From positions 1 to 43,821 of the IMG/VR virus record IMGVR_UViG_3300046501_000435: a DNA stretch of 43,821 nt; one strand, given 5' to 3'. A model generated the notes under the pieces. The model did not search any database. It was not told the origin of the DNA and worked only from the letters and a program-made list of their open reading frames with translations. This DNA is from a virus. A program made the translations under genes and the position numbers. Shown here piece by piece: positions 13,513-21,941 of the stretch (positions are counted from its first letter, which is position 1; the number at the start of each line of letters is the position of its first letter).

Positions 13513-13974
13513 TTACGGTTGCACGCCCATGTAAGTAATGGGGGCCGTGCCAACAGCGTATGACGTTACGGCAGTCACCTCTAGTCGAAGACTGAAAAGA
13601 GTAAGAGCGTTCTCTAGGCTTTCTAGCTTCGACGTGTGCTCGAAATCAACCAGGCGCCCGGCAGCAGTTGCCGAGATTCCAAGTTTTTCCGCCAGGTCAC
13701 CTCGGGTCATCTTGCTGCGAAGCATCATGTCCCAGAGCAGCGCCTTTGTGATGGTGATGACTGGAAGGCGCACGGGATGGTCGCCTCGGTCAGTTGGCTC
13801 AGGTAGTGGCTGCCGACGCTCCACGTAGATCGACAGCGCCAAGGTGATCCCCTCAACTGCATTTTCAAGCAGCTCTTCCAGGGTATCGCCGACGCTGTGC
13901 GCTTCCGGAACGTCCGGGCAGGACGACCAGTAATGCCCATTTTCTTCGTGGGCCACGATTTTATATACGTACAT
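13513..13974 (-). CDS. hicB: HicB antitoxin with DNA-binding domain
   Basis: A 153-aa protein. Residues 1-60 are the HicB partial-RNase-H fold (MYVYKIVAHEENGHYWSSCP, VGDTLEELLENAVEGITLAL), which binds and neutralises HicA. Residues about 85-125 carry a helix-turn-helix (MTRGDLAEKLGISATAAGRL) for autorepression. Ribosome-binding site AGAGGACCT. It follows hicA in the same leftward transcript. Full family length. Confidence 0.9.
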   Translation of the reverse strand: MYVYKIVAHEENGHYWSSCPDVPEAHSVGDTLEELLENAVEGITLALSIYVERRQPLPEPTDRGDHPVRLPVITITKALLWDMMLRSKMTRGDLAEKLGISATAAGRLVDFEHTSKLESLENALTLFSLRLEVTAVTSYAVGTAPITYMGVQP

Positions 13975-14018
13975 AGGTCCTCTCTTTAGGGCTGATGTTT
14001 CGCTCGTTCAAGTGGTTG

Positions 14019-14036
14019 GGGCCTCACTTGAGGCCC
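14019..14036. repeat. Palindrome across the hicA stop codon
   Basis: GGGCCTCA-CT-TGAGGCCC. It overlaps the end of hicA and could form a hairpin between hicA and hicB in the transcript, perhaps tuning the toxin to antitoxin ratio. Confidence 0.4.
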
Positions 14037-14206
14037 AGTTGTTTGATGATTTCCTTCCTAAGCCCTTCACCAATCTCTTTTGATCCGTGGCTTGGGAAGA
14101 TCGTTTGGCGGTCCTTGTAGCGAATCTTGAAGTGGCTGCCTTTGGCTGACTTCGAAAACTCGACCCCTTGGGCCTCCAACCATCTCCTGAACTCGCTGTA
14201 TTTCAT
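14024..14206 (-). CDS. hicA: HicA toxin (mRNA interferase)
   Basis: A 60-aa protein from the ATG at 14206, chosen because AAGGAGGGTTG lies directly upstream; the upstream extension to 14266 runs through the promoter. It shows the dsRBD-like HicA signature with the catalytic His in AKGSHFKIRY and the end TIFPSHGSKEIGEGLRKEII. HicA cleaves mRNA unless bound by HicB. First gene of the leftward hicAB operon. As prophage cargo it may stabilise the prophage or limit competing phage. Confidence 0.9.
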   Translation of the reverse strand: MKYSEFRRWLEAQGVEFSKSAKGSHFKIRYKDRQTIFPSHGSKEIGEGLRKEIIKQLGLK

Positions 14207-14233
14207 CAACCCTCCTTTGTGTGTTGATGGACT

Positions 14234-14274
14234 CAGTATATAAACATAAGTGTTCAGTGTAAACACTTATGTTT
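14234..14274 (-). promoter_or_regulatory. hicAB promoter and HicB operator
   Basis: On the minus strand TTTACA and TATACT are spaced by 17 bases, close to the sigma-70 ideal. A perfect 13-bp inverted repeat (AAACATAAGTGTT at 14242-14254 with 14262-14274, 7-base spacer) covers the spacer, with a third half-site AAGTGTTTT at 14275-14283. HicB helix-turn-helix binding here would autoregulate the operon. Confidence 0.75.
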
Positions 14275-14394
14275 AAGTGTTTTCTATTCAGGCCTAGACT
14301 TTGATCGGGACCTTTTCGTTTTCGGCCCTGCCACACCCATTACCCCGAACTGGGAGTGCTGCCGGGGCTGATTCAACTCGCTATGGAGAGAACA

Positions 14395-14718
14395 ATGGCA
14401 GAACCAGCGAGCACAGCCGCCAGCGTAGTGCTGGTGAAATACGGCGTGGTCATGGCTGCATTCATCGGCTCGATCCTGTCCCTCGGTTTTCTAAAAGACC
14501 TTACCCGGGGGCAGGCGGCGACCGCTGTAGCCACGGGCTTCGGCTTTTCGGTTTACCTGACGCAACCAGTGACGCAGTGGCTTGCCCCCAAGCTCGGCCT
14601 TGCGGTGACTGATGATCTGTTGTGTGGCGTGGCATTCGTGCTTGGCCTGACAGCGATGAATATCATCCCGGCTATCAAGGCGTTCATAGGGGCATTCCCT
14701 GCGACGCGAGGTGCCTGA
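14395..14718 (+). CDS. Putative phage holin
   Basis: A 107-aa membrane protein from the ATG at 14395 (GGAGAGAACA upstream). Three hydrophobic segments at about residues 14-33, 43-60 and 75-95 suggest a class I holin, which opens the inner membrane at lysis. Start and position (first gene of the late block after hicAB) fit, while the endolysin and spanins are 22 kb downstream, so the lysis genes are split. Confidence 0.65.
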   Translation: MAEPASTAASVVLVKYGVVMAAFIGSILSLGFLKDLTRGQAATAVATGFGFSVYLTQPVTQWLAPKLGLAVTDDLLCGVAFVLGLTAMNIIPAIKAFIGAFPATRGA

Positions 14719-14719
14719 C

Positions 14720-14992
14720 ATGAACGCTTTCCTCGTATCGGCGATGAGTGCGGTTGATGCGTTCCTGTGCGTGCTTGTCGCCCTGGCGGCCTGCGACTAC
14801 CTGCGCAAAGTTCGTCCGGTAGATCAGCCGCTTCTGTGCACAGCCTTCTACCTGGTTGCCATTGGCGCGTTCGGCGCGTTCGTGACGGCAATCCAGGGTC
14901 ACTGGGTCAACCCGTTCGGCGTGATGCTTCATGCAGGCGTAGTGCTTTACGCCTGGGCCAGGCGCGGCCACGTATTCCAGTCAGTTTCGTAA
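14720..14992 (+). CDS. Second small membrane protein, holin/antiholin candidate
   Basis: A 90-aa protein from the ATG at 14720 with three predicted membrane helices (about residues 8-28, 38-60 and 66-84). It follows the first holin candidate by one base and is probably cotranslated. Paired small membrane proteins next to each other often act as holin and antiholin; which is which cannot be told from sequence. Confidence 0.6.
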   Translation: MNAFLVSAMSAVDAFLCVLVALAACDYLRKVRPVDQPLLCTAFYLVAIGAFGAFVTAIQGHWVNPFGVMLHAGVVLYAWARRGHVFQSVS

Positions 14993-15027
14993 CCCGCCAA
15001 TTGGCGATCATTTGAAAGGAGCCAGAA

Positions 15028-15114
15028 ATGGCCGGTAAAGCAGATGCGACCGCTTGGGGTGTGGCCGTTAAAGCGGCGTTCGATCAGCCCGAGAAAGCAG
15101 ACGAAGGTAAGTAG
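15028..15114 (+). CDS. 28-aa peptide between holins and the next late gene
   Basis: A short frame (MAGKADATAWGVAVKAAFDQ then PEKADEGK) with a strong ribosome-binding site AAAGGAGCCAGAA and TAG at 15112. It ends five bases before the next start. A strong Shine-Dalgarno and clean spacing favour translation, perhaps to keep ribosomes on the message; function unknown. Confidence 0.5.
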   Translation: MAGKADATAWGVAVKAAFDQPEKADEGK

Positions 15115-15119
15115 TCGTT

Positions 15120-15749
15120 ATGTCTGGGGCTTTTGATATTTCGGTCCGGGCCAATGTGAAGGAGATCACCAGATCACTCTCGGCCTTGGCCTACAAGCAG
15201 GTTGCTTTCGCTACTGCGCAGGCACTGACTGCCTTGGCCAAAGAGGTTCAGGCTGATGAGATCCAGAACATCGCCGCCACCTTCAAGAAGCCCAAGCCAT
15301 TCACTCAGAAATCCGTTGGTGTGCGGGGCGCCCGTAAGGACACGCTCACGGCAACAGTGTTTGTTCGGCCTATCGCCGCCAAGTACCTAGACCCGTATGA
15401 GGGTGGTGGTCGCCACGCACTGTCGGGCCGAGCGCTGTTCAACCCGAAGAACATAAAACTCGACCAATACGGCCAATTGCCCCGCAAGGTGTTGGATCGG
15501 TTGAAGGCACGAAAGGACATCTTCATCGGTCCGGTGAGGTCAAAGTCCGGGACTGTCAATGGCGTCTGGCAGCGTGTCCCGGCCAAGCGTAAGCAGCCAG
15601 CTCACTTGAAGTTACTGATCCGCTTCGGCGATTCGCTTGCCGTGAACAAGCGGCTGAACTACCGAAGCCGAGCGAAGGCGCTGGTAGATCGCAGGTTCAA
15701 CGCCGTGTTCGGTGATGCAATGGCCAAGGCCCTGGCGTCTGCACGTTGA
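15120..15749 (+). CDS. Putative virion morphogenesis protein (gpZ-like)
   Basis: A 209-aa, strongly basic protein. The beginning (ISVRANVKEITRSLSALAYK ... ATAQALTALAKEVQ) and the middle (VFVRPIAAKYLDPYEGGGRH, IFIGPVRSKSGTVNGVWQRV) resemble in outline the lambda minor tail Z / HK97 gp10-type neck proteins that trim or complete tails. The match is by pattern only. It lies just before the terminase genes, an unusual place for a tail-completion protein, so a packaging or morphogenesis role is also possible. Confidence 0.5.
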   Translation: MSGAFDISVRANVKEITRSLSALAYKQVAFATAQALTALAKEVQADEIQNIAATFKKPKPFTQKSVGVRGARKDTLTATVFVRPIAAKYLDPYEGGGRHALSGRALFNPKNIKLDQYGQLPRKVLDRLKARKDIFIGPVRSKSGTVNGVWQRVPAKRKQPAHLKLLIRFGDSLAVNKRLNYRSRAKALVDRRFNAVFGDAMAKALASAR

Positions 15750-15891
15750 CTGGTGCGGCGTGAGGGGCCTGGGTACCCCTCCCCATGCTTGGGTCCCTCC
15801 TGAGACCCTCGACATCGAGGGCATTGCGCGCCGCGCTGTTTCTCTAGCTGCGAATTTTTTCAATTTGGGTAACAGGTAACAAGGCGCCCCC
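15750..15891. other. Non-coding region upstream of terminase; candidate cos region
   Basis: No gene is present. The region has GC-rich short repeats (GGGTACCCC and a GACCCTCGACATCGAGGG palindrome near 15802), an A/T tract (15852-15866) and two GGTAAC motifs just before the small terminase start. In lambda-type phages cos lies immediately upstream of the small terminase gene, so the packaging site is most likely here. No cohesive-end sequence can be assigned by eye. Confidence 0.45.
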
Positions 15892-16142
15892 ATGAATCAG
15901 AGCGAGTTCGCAACCCTCCACAGCGTCAGTCGCAAGACCGTCACCAAATGGAAAGAGCGCGGCTGGCTTGTGTTTCAGGGCGGCGAGCTTGATGTTGAAG
16001 CGTCAAACGAATTGATTGCCAGGTATCGCCGCGACGGCTTGGATTCTGTTACCCAAGAACAAAATCCTGTTACCCAAATGCTGGTGGGTAACAAGACTTC
16101 ACCGAAGAAATCGGCTGTTACCTCTACTTCTGCGCGGGTAAC
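15868..16142. repeat. Seven GTTACC/GGTAAC motifs around the small terminase start
   Basis: GGTAAC at 15868, 15875, 16087 and 16137; GTTACC at 16048, 16069 and 16117. The copies at 16048 and 16069 belong to a longer direct repeat CTGTTACCCAA exactly 21 bases apart. About 0.1 copies would be expected by chance in 275 bases. They may be the small-subunit binding sites (cosB-like). Confidence 0.6.
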
Positions 16143-16491
16143 AATCAAGCCCGGCGAGACAGTTGAGCAGGCCACTGCCCGCATCCTGATCGCCACCGGC
16201 GCGAACATGAACATCGATGAGGCGAAGCGGGTCAAGGAGAACTACCTGGCCCTGCGCGAGCAGTTGGAATACGACCGCGAATCGCGCCTGGTCGTGGCCG
16301 TCGAGGATGTGACCCGCGCCGTCGGCGAGGAATACGCGAAAGTTCGGACCAGACTCCTGGCCATCCCCTCAGAGAATGCCCCTCGGATTCATCGCCTGAA
16401 GACAGTGCTGGAGGTTCAGGACGCCATGTATGGACTTATTGTTGAAGCGCTTGAGGAGTTGACCCGTGACGGAGAAGGGATCAACCGATGA
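15892..16491 (+). CDS. Terminase small subunit (Nu1-like)
   Basis: A 199-aa protein. Residues 1-45 are a winged helix of the Nu1 type (MNQSEFATLHSVSRKTVTKW then KERGWLVFQGGELDV). Residues about 50-85 are a Val/Thr/Gln linker encoded by the GTTACC repeats. The rest is helical (ANMNIDEAKRVKENYLALRE ... YDRESRLVVAVEDVTRAVGE) and should contact the large subunit. It recognises cos DNA and presents it for cutting. It overlaps the large terminase gene by 26 bases. Confidence 0.85.
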   Translation: MNQSEFATLHSVSRKTVTKWKERGWLVFQGGELDVEASNELIARYRRDGLDSVTQEQNPVTQMLVGNKTSPKKSAVTSTSARVTIKPGETVEQATARILIATGANMNIDEAKRVKENYLALREQLEYDRESRLVVAVEDVTRAVGEEYAKVRTRLLAIPSENAPRIHRLKTVLEVQDAMYGLIVEALEELTRDGEGINR

Positions 16492-18433
16492 TGCGCGTCG
16501 TTACGCCGAGGGTCATGCCGCTCTGAAAGCGGGCTTGCTCCATGCCCGACGCCGCAATATACAGCCCCCACCGAAGCTGACACTCAGCCAGTGGGCCGCT
16601 GAGTACGCAATGCTATCCGGCGAGACTAGTGCCCAAACGGGCCGGTTCCATGCGTTCCCCTATCAGAACGGAATCATGGACGCGATTACCGATCCTACAG
16701 TCGAGATTGTCTCGGTGATGAAGTCGGCGCGGGTCGGTTACACCAAGATCATGGACCATGCATCCGGCTTCTTTATCCACCAGGACCCGGCGCCCGTCCT
16801 GGTTGTCCAGCCCCGGGTAGAGGACGCGGAAGACTACAGCGTCACCGAGATTGAACCGATGCTTCGGGATACCCCGGTGCTAAAGGCAATTGTGGGAGAC
16901 CTCAAAAAGAAGGACTCCAAGCAGAAGATCAACAAGCGGATGTTCCGAAATGGCGCCTCGATGGCGTTTGTCGGCGCGAACAGTCCTGGCGGGTTCCGGC
17001 GAATTACCGCCCGTGTGGTGATGTTTGATGAGGTCGATGGCTACCCCGTGATGGGTGCAGGCAAGGAAGGCGACCAGATTAAGCTGGGCATCAAGCGTAC
17101 CGAAAGCTTCTGGAACCGGAAGATCATCATGGGCAGCACGCCCACGGTGAAAGGTCAGAGCCGCATCGAAAAGAGCTACGGCAATAGTGACCAGCGCAAG
17201 TACTTCGTTCCGTGCCCCCACTGCGGTGAATACCAGGTGCTGGAGTGGGGTGGCCCGGACACGCCCTATGGCATGAAGTGGGACAAAGACGAGAGCGGTG
17301 CCGGAATTCCCGAAAGCGTGTTTTATGTCTGCAAGGCCACGGGCTGCGTCATCCGTGAAGTCGACAAAGACGAGATGGTTGAGCGCGGTGAGTGGCGGGC
17401 GACCAAGCCGTTCACGGGCCATGCCGGATTTCATATCTGGGCCGGTTACAGCCTGTTCGTTAATGCCGCCTGGCACAAGCTGGTCGCTGAATGGCTGGAG
17501 GTGAAGGATGACCCGCTGATGCGGCAGACCTTTATCAACCTGGTGCTGGGTGAAACCTACGAGGATCGAGGGGATCGCGCGCTGCAGGAGGACCGGCTTG
17601 CCTCGCGCTGCGAGGTCTGGGGGGCAGAAGTGCCCGATGGCGTTGCGGTGATCACCGTCGGCGTGGATACCCAGGGCGACCGCTTCGAGTGCGAGGTGGT
17701 CGGCTGGGGTACGAACGAAGAGAGCTGGTCTATCGACTTCGAGGTCATCGAGGGCGACATGGAGACGCCGGAGCCCTGGAACAGGCTGGATGCCTATTTG
17801 CAGCGAATCTGGTATCGCGCGGATGGGCGCCCATTCGAAGTCATGGCGGTTTGTCATGACTCCGGCGGCAACCACACGCAGAAGGTGTATGACTTCGCCA
17901 AAGCCCGCCTGGGTCGACGTGTTTGGGCCATCAAGGGTGAGTCAGCGGTGGGTGGTAAACGCTCTCCCGTCTGGCCCATCAAGATACCCAGCAAGCGCAA
18001 CAAGGCAACGTTCCGGCCGGTGATCATCGGTGTTAACGCCGCGAAAGATTCTGTCCGTTCCAGACTTCACTTGGTCGATCACGGACCTGGCTACATGCAC
18101 TTCCCGACAGATCGAGATATCAATTATTTCGCTCAGATGACCTCCGAACGTTCCGTTCTGAAAACGTCGGGTGGCCAACGCTATCGCGTCTGGGAGCTGC
18201 CGCCAGGCCGTGCGAACGAGGCCCTTGACTGTCGGGTGTATGCCTACGCCGCATTGTGCGGGCTCCTGCATATGGGCCTCAAACTCAACAAGCGTGCCGA
18301 CGAGGTTAATGCTTTGATCGGACCTAACGTTCAGCGTGTGATCGAGGCGCCCCAGGGCGCCCCCGTTGCAGCTGGGCAGCCCCCCGACACGCAAAAGAAA
18401 GCGCGTAAATCGTCCATTTCGCGAATGGCGTAG
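16466..18433 (+). CDS. Terminase large subunit, GpA family
   Basis: A 655-aa packaging ATPase/nuclease of the lambda gpA family. The start is a GTG at 16466 inside the small subunit gene. The ATPase half has the lambda-style Walker A variant MKSARVGYTK (residues 85-94), VVQPRVEDAEDYSVTEI, and Walker B MFDEVDGYP near 190. A CPHCGEYQ / CKATGC zinc-like segment lies near 250-295. The nuclease half begins around ITVGVDTQGDRFECEVVGWG (catalytic Asp near 395). It cuts concatemers and pumps DNA into the prohead. Family-typical length. Confidence 0.95.
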   Translation: MTEKGSTDDARRYAEGHAALKAGLLHARRRNIQPPPKLTLSQWAAEYAMLSGETSAQTGRFHAFPYQNGIMDAITDPTVEIVSVMKSARVGYTKIMDHASGFFIHQDPAPVLVVQPRVEDAEDYSVTEIEPMLRDTPVLKAIVGDLKKKDSKQKINKRMFRNGASMAFVGANSPGGFRRITARVVMFDEVDGYPVMGAGKEGDQIKLGIKRTESFWNRKIIMGSTPTVKGQSRIEKSYGNSDQRKYFVPCPHCGEYQVLEWGGPDTPYGMKWDKDESGAGIPESVFYVCKATGCVIREVDKDEMVERGEWRATKPFTGHAGFHIWAGYSLFVNAAWHKLVAEWLEVKDDPLMRQTFINLVLGETYEDRGDRALQEDRLASRCEVWGAEVPDGVAVITVGVDTQGDRFECEVVGWGTNEESWSIDFEVIEGDMETPEPWNRLDAYLQRIWYRADGRPFEVMAVCHDSGGNHTQKVYDFAKARLGRRVWAIKGESAVGGKRSPVWPIKIPSKRNKATFRPVIIGVNAAKDSVRSRLHLVDHGPGYMHFPTDRDINYFAQMTSERSVLKTSGGQRYRVWELPPGRANEALDCRVYAYAALCGLLHMGLKLNKRADEVNALIGPNVQRVIEAPQGAPVAAGQPPDTQKKARKSSISRMA

Positions 18434-18443
18434 GAGAGTTTCA

Positions 18444-18698
18444 ATGTTCACACCACGCCTCAATAACTTTAGCGGCGTCGCTCCAGCCACCCTGCAGCAA
18501 TGGTTGGCCGAGTCGCAGCAAGCGCTTCATGATCTGAGCACCGGCGCAAAGGGCGAAGCGTACAGCTACACGCAAGGCGACGGGTCAAGGTCGGTGACTT
18601 ACACTCGCGCCGATATCGGCGCCTTGCAGGCTCACATCAATGCGCTGCTCTATGCCTTGGGCATGAAGCGGCGCCGTGCAATTAGGCCGGTGTTCTGA
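18444..18698 (+). CDS. Head-to-tail joining protein, gpW family
   Basis: An 84-aa protein from the ATG at 18444 (GGAGAGTTTCA upstream). The pattern LQQWLAESQQALHDLSTGAK, VTYTRADIGALQAHINALLY and a basic end match gpW, which plugs the portal after packaging. It sits between terminase and portal, exactly as W lies between A and B in lambda. Overlaps the portal start by one base (TGATG). Confidence 0.85.
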   Translation: MFTPRLNNFSGVAPATLQQWLAESQQALHDLSTGAKGEAYSYTQGDGSRSVTYTRADIGALQAHINALLYALGMKRRRAIRPVF

Positions 18699-20356
18699 TG
18701 ACAAACGAATCGGTGATTGTCGACTCTCGCGGTCAGCCACTGACGCCCATACCACCGAAGGCCAAGGGTAATGCCACCACCCTGACCGAAGGGATGGCAG
18801 GTCAGTCGGTCTTTCCTTATGAGGCCTCGAGTTGGGCTACTCAGGAAATGGGCAACTGGCTGCCCTGGATTCGGTCTCCCGATGCGGAGATCAACCAGTT
18901 CCGCGACCGCATGGTGGCTCGCCATCGTGACCTGGTTCGCAACGATGGCTTGGCCGCCGGCGGGATCACCCGGATCCTCGACAACACCGTCGGCGCAGCT
19001 CTCCGACTGTCGGCGAACCCGGACTACCGTGCTTTGGCTGCACTGACTGGAAATCGCAAGTTTGACGCGGTATGGGCCGAGGAATTCCGGCGGGCAGCTG
19101 AGGCTCACTGGCGCGGCTATGCCGATGATATCGGCCGATATGGTGATGTCTCTCGGCGCCTTACAGTCGCCCAGCAGTTGCGCTTGGCGCTACGCCACAA
19201 ACTGATCGATGGCGATTCTCTGGTAGTCGCCTACTGGATGCCGGAGCGTGTCGGCTATGGCCGAGCCTCCTACGCCACGTCCTTCATGGTGGTTGACCCG
19301 GATAGATTGTCGAACCCCTTCCAAATGGTCGACAGCAAGTACATGCGCGGTGGCGTCGAGATCGACGAACACGGCGTGCCGATGGCTTACCACATCCGGA
19401 AAGCGCACCAGAACGACTGGTACAACTCGGTCGAAAGCATGGACTGGGAGCGGGTCGAGCGCGAGGACGAAGACGGATGGCATCGTGTCATCCACGATTT
19501 CGAACAGGACCGTGCTGGGCAGAATCGCGGCGTGGGTGTGTTCACCCCGGTTCTGGCTCGTTTCAAAATGCTGGCGCGGTATTACGGCGTTGAGCTCCAG
19601 GCGGCGACCATTGCCGCGACGTTCGGCACCTACGTCACCAGCCCATATGATCCCGCCCAGGTCGCGGAAGCGTTGGATAACACAGACGAGCTTTCAGCTT
19701 ATCAGGGGATGCGGGCTGATTGGCATGAAGAGCGGCCGGCCATGTTGTCGGGCGCTCGTATTCCGACCCTGGCCCCTGGCGAGTCGATCACTTCTGTCGG
19801 GGCGGCGCACCCGCACAATGGATTCGGCGAATTTGCCAGCGAAATGTCCCGGACGTTTGCGGCGGCTGCCGGTATCTCTGCAGAGCAGATCACTCAGGAC
19901 TGGTCGAAGACCAATTATTCCAGCGCCCGGGCTGCATTGCTTGAAAGCTGGAAGACGCTGACCCGTCGCAACACCGAGTTCAAGATCGGCACGGCAACAC
20001 CGGTTTATGCCTGCTGGCTGCATGAGGCCATGGATAACGGTGATCTTCCGTTGCCTAACGGGGCCCCTGACTTTCTCGAGGCTCGCACGGCTTACTCCCG
20101 ATGCGATTGGCTGGGGGTAGCCCGCGGTTGGGTTGATCCGGTCAAGGAAAAACAAGGTGCCATTCTGGGCATGGACGGTGGCTTGTCCACGCTCAAGCGC
20201 GAATGTGCGGAGCAGGGCTTGGACTACGAAGAAGTCATCCAGCAGCGCGCCGTCGAGGTGGCGCAGTTCCGTGAGGCTGGCCTGCCGCCACCCAGCTGGT
20301 TTGGCAATGACGCCATGAACGCATCGACCCCCGAGGAGGCGCAGCAAGCGCAATGA
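18698..20356 (+). CDS. Portal protein, lambda gpB family
   Basis: A 552-aa portal protein. Typical elements are the start region (YEASSWATQEMGNWLPWIRS), ARHRDLVRNDGLAAGGITRI, IDGDSLVVAYWMPERVGYGR, VDPDRLSNPFQ, and the C-terminal AAAAGISAEQITQDWSKTNY SSARA stretch that is highly typical of lambda-type portals. It forms the 12-subunit ring through which DNA enters. The last four bases overlap the protease gene. Confidence 0.95.
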   Translation: MTNESVIVDSRGQPLTPIPPKAKGNATTLTEGMAGQSVFPYEASSWATQEMGNWLPWIRSPDAEINQFRDRMVARHRDLVRNDGLAAGGITRILDNTVGAALRLSANPDYRALAALTGNRKFDAVWAEEFRRAAEAHWRGYADDIGRYGDVSRRLTVAQQLRLALRHKLIDGDSLVVAYWMPERVGYGRASYATSFMVVDPDRLSNPFQMVDSKYMRGGVEIDEHGVPMAYHIRKAHQNDWYNSVESMDWERVEREDEDGWHRVIHDFEQDRAGQNRGVGVFTPVLARFKMLARYYGVELQAATIAATFGTYVTSPYDPAQVAEALDNTDELSAYQGMRADWHEERPAMLSGARIPTLAPGESITSVGAAHPHNGFGEFASEMSRTFAAAAGISAEQITQDWSKTNYSSARAALLESWKTLTRRNTEFKIGTATPVYACWLHEAMDNGDLPLPNGAPDFLEARTAYSRCDWLGVARGWVDPVKEKQGAILGMDGGLSTLKRECAEQGLDYEEVIQQRAVEVAQFREAGLPPPSWFGNDAMNASTPEEAQQAQ

Positions 20357-21216
20357 CAAACTATCCACACCTGGCGCAAAAGCTCTTCAACGTGCCTTTG
20401 GCAATCACGCCGCAAAAGGCCGAGATCGTGATGGCCGCCCTAGCAGATCGCTTTGGCCTGGCCCGGCTGTTCCATGCGGACGGGCGGGTAGTTGCTCTGG
20501 ATGACTGGGATGATGATATCGGCGAGCCTGCTCAGGCCCGTGCGTATGAGGTCGTCGAAGGTGTAGCGATCATTCCGGTCACGGGCACATTGGTGCAGAA
20601 ACTCGGCACTCTGAGGCCGTATAGCGGTATGACCGGATACGACGGTTTGCGCGCTAACCTCAGCATGGCCTTAACCGATGACGCTGTGCGGGCCGTCGTT
20701 CTCGACATTGACAGCCCCGGCGGTGAGGTTGCTGGGTGTTTCGATCTGGCCGACTCGATCTACAAGGCTCGGGGTAGCAAGCCCATCTGGTCGATTCTCA
20801 CTGAATCGGCTTATTCGGCAGCCTACGCCCTGGCCAGCGCGTGCGACCGCATCGTGGTGCCGCGCACTGGCGGTACCGGAAGCGTTGGTGTCATCTGTAT
20901 GCACGTTGACATGTCCAAGGCCCTCGGCGCCGCCGGCGTCAATGTGACGCTGATTCACTACGGCGATCGTAAGGCGGATGGAGCAGATTCCAAGCCGCTG
21001 TCGGATGAGGCGCTGTCACGCTACCAGTCCGACGTCGACGCCATGGGTGAGCTGTTCGTGAAGACAGTTGCTCGGAATCGCGGCCTTTCTGTAAAGGTCG
21101 TGCGGGCTACCCAGGCTACTACCTTTCTTGGCGCCGCCGGTGTCGAGATCGGCTTTGCCGATGCCGTCCAGGCGCCGGATGAAGCCTTCCGTTCCCTGCT
21201 CGCCGAGCTGGGTTGA
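20353..21216 (+). CDS. Prohead protease, S49 / gpC type
   Basis: A 287-aa S49 (SppA-like) peptidase. Ser155 in TESAYSAAYALAS and Lys207 in YGDRKADG form the Ser-Lys dyad, 52 residues apart as in the SohB type. Other hallmarks are VVLDIDSPGGEVAGCFDLAD and GGTGSVGVI. It matures the prohead by degrading scaffold, as gpC in lambda. Here the scaffold is a separate downstream gene instead of being nested in the protease frame. Confidence 0.93.
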   Translation: MTNYPHLAQKLFNVPLAITPQKAEIVMAALADRFGLARLFHADGRVVALDDWDDDIGEPAQARAYEVVEGVAIIPVTGTLVQKLGTLRPYSGMTGYDGLRANLSMALTDDAVRAVVLDIDSPGGEVAGCFDLADSIYKARGSKPIWSILTESAYSAAYALASACDRIVVPRTGGTGSVGVICMHVDMSKALGAAGVNVTLIHYGDRKADGADSKPLSDEALSRYQSDVDAMGELFVKTVARNRGLSVKVVRATQATTFLGAAGVEIGFADAVQAPDEAFRSLLAELG

Positions 21217-21245
21217 AGTTCCACCCCAAATACACCGAGGTTTAT

Positions 21246-21908
21246 ATGTCCAAGCTTTCCCGCGTGGCGAGCGCGCTTTCGTTCGCTCATCTGGCAGGTA
21301 TCGGTTCGATGCGCGGCAAAAATGCTCGCGCTGATGAAGATGAGGAGGAGCGGAAAAAAGACGCTCGCGCCGAAGATGATGAAAAGGACGGCGATAAGGA
21401 GCCCGACGACGGCGACAAAAAGTCTCGCAAGGCGAAGCGCGCCAAGGCTGGAGAGGAAGCCGACGACAAGGACGATGATCCGGACGCCGACGAGGATGAT
21501 CACGACGCTGATGATGACAGCGAGGACGACAAGAAATCTCGTCGCGCCAAAGGTAGCAAGTCGGCGGAGGATGACGATCCTGATGCGGAAGACGACGAGG
21601 ATGAACTGCACGGCAAAAGTGCCGTAGCTAGCGCCCGTCGCCGTGAGCGTGCCCGTTGCGCCGCCATCTTCGGTTCTCGTTATGCCGCTCGAAATCCGGT
21701 TCTGGCCGCCAGCCTGGCGTTCAATACGAGTATGACTCGTGATCAGGCGTTGACCGTGCTGCGCGATACCCCTGCCGGTGCGAGCGCTGCCAACGGCCGA
21801 TCCGACCGTAACCCACGGCTCGGCGCCGGGGGTGACGACTCCCCATCGCGGCAGGTGGCGATCGCCAGTCGCTGGGATCGCGCTATGTCCAAGGTTCGCG
21901 GCAAGTAA
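21246..21908 (+). CDS. Acidic putative scaffold protein
   Basis: A 220-aa protein from the ATG at 21246 (GAGG five bases upstream); an in-frame TTG at 21213 would add 11 residues. Residues about 28-128 are an extremely charged, Asp/Glu/Lys-rich low-complexity tract, and residues 130-220 form an Ala/Arg-rich helical domain (AVASARRRERARCAAIFGSR). Placed between protease and decoration protein, it takes the Nu3 scaffold position. Head-size control and removal by the S49 protease are inferred. Confidence 0.8.
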   Translation: MSKLSRVASALSFAHLAGIGSMRGKNARADEDEEERKKDARAEDDEKDGDKEPDDGDKKSRKAKRAKAGEEADDKDDDPDADEDDHDADDDSEDDKKSRRAKGSKSAEDDDPDAEDDEDELHGKSAVASARRRERARCAAIFGSRYAARNPVLAASLAFNTSMTRDQALTVLRDTPAGASAANGRSDRNPRLGAGGDDSPSRQVAIASRWDRAMSKVRGK

Positions 21909-21941
21909 GGCCGCGGAACACATTCACAGAGGAACACGCTC

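Noticed and set aside
16880-17875. 331-codon minus-strand frame
   Set aside because: Antisense to the large terminase; a GC-bias shadow.
21021-21923. 300-codon minus-strand frame with many Val/Ile residues that looks like a membrane protein
   Set aside because: It is opposite the Asp/Glu/Lys-rich scaffold tract; reading acidic codons backwards yields Val/Ile/Leu-rich sequence, an artefact.
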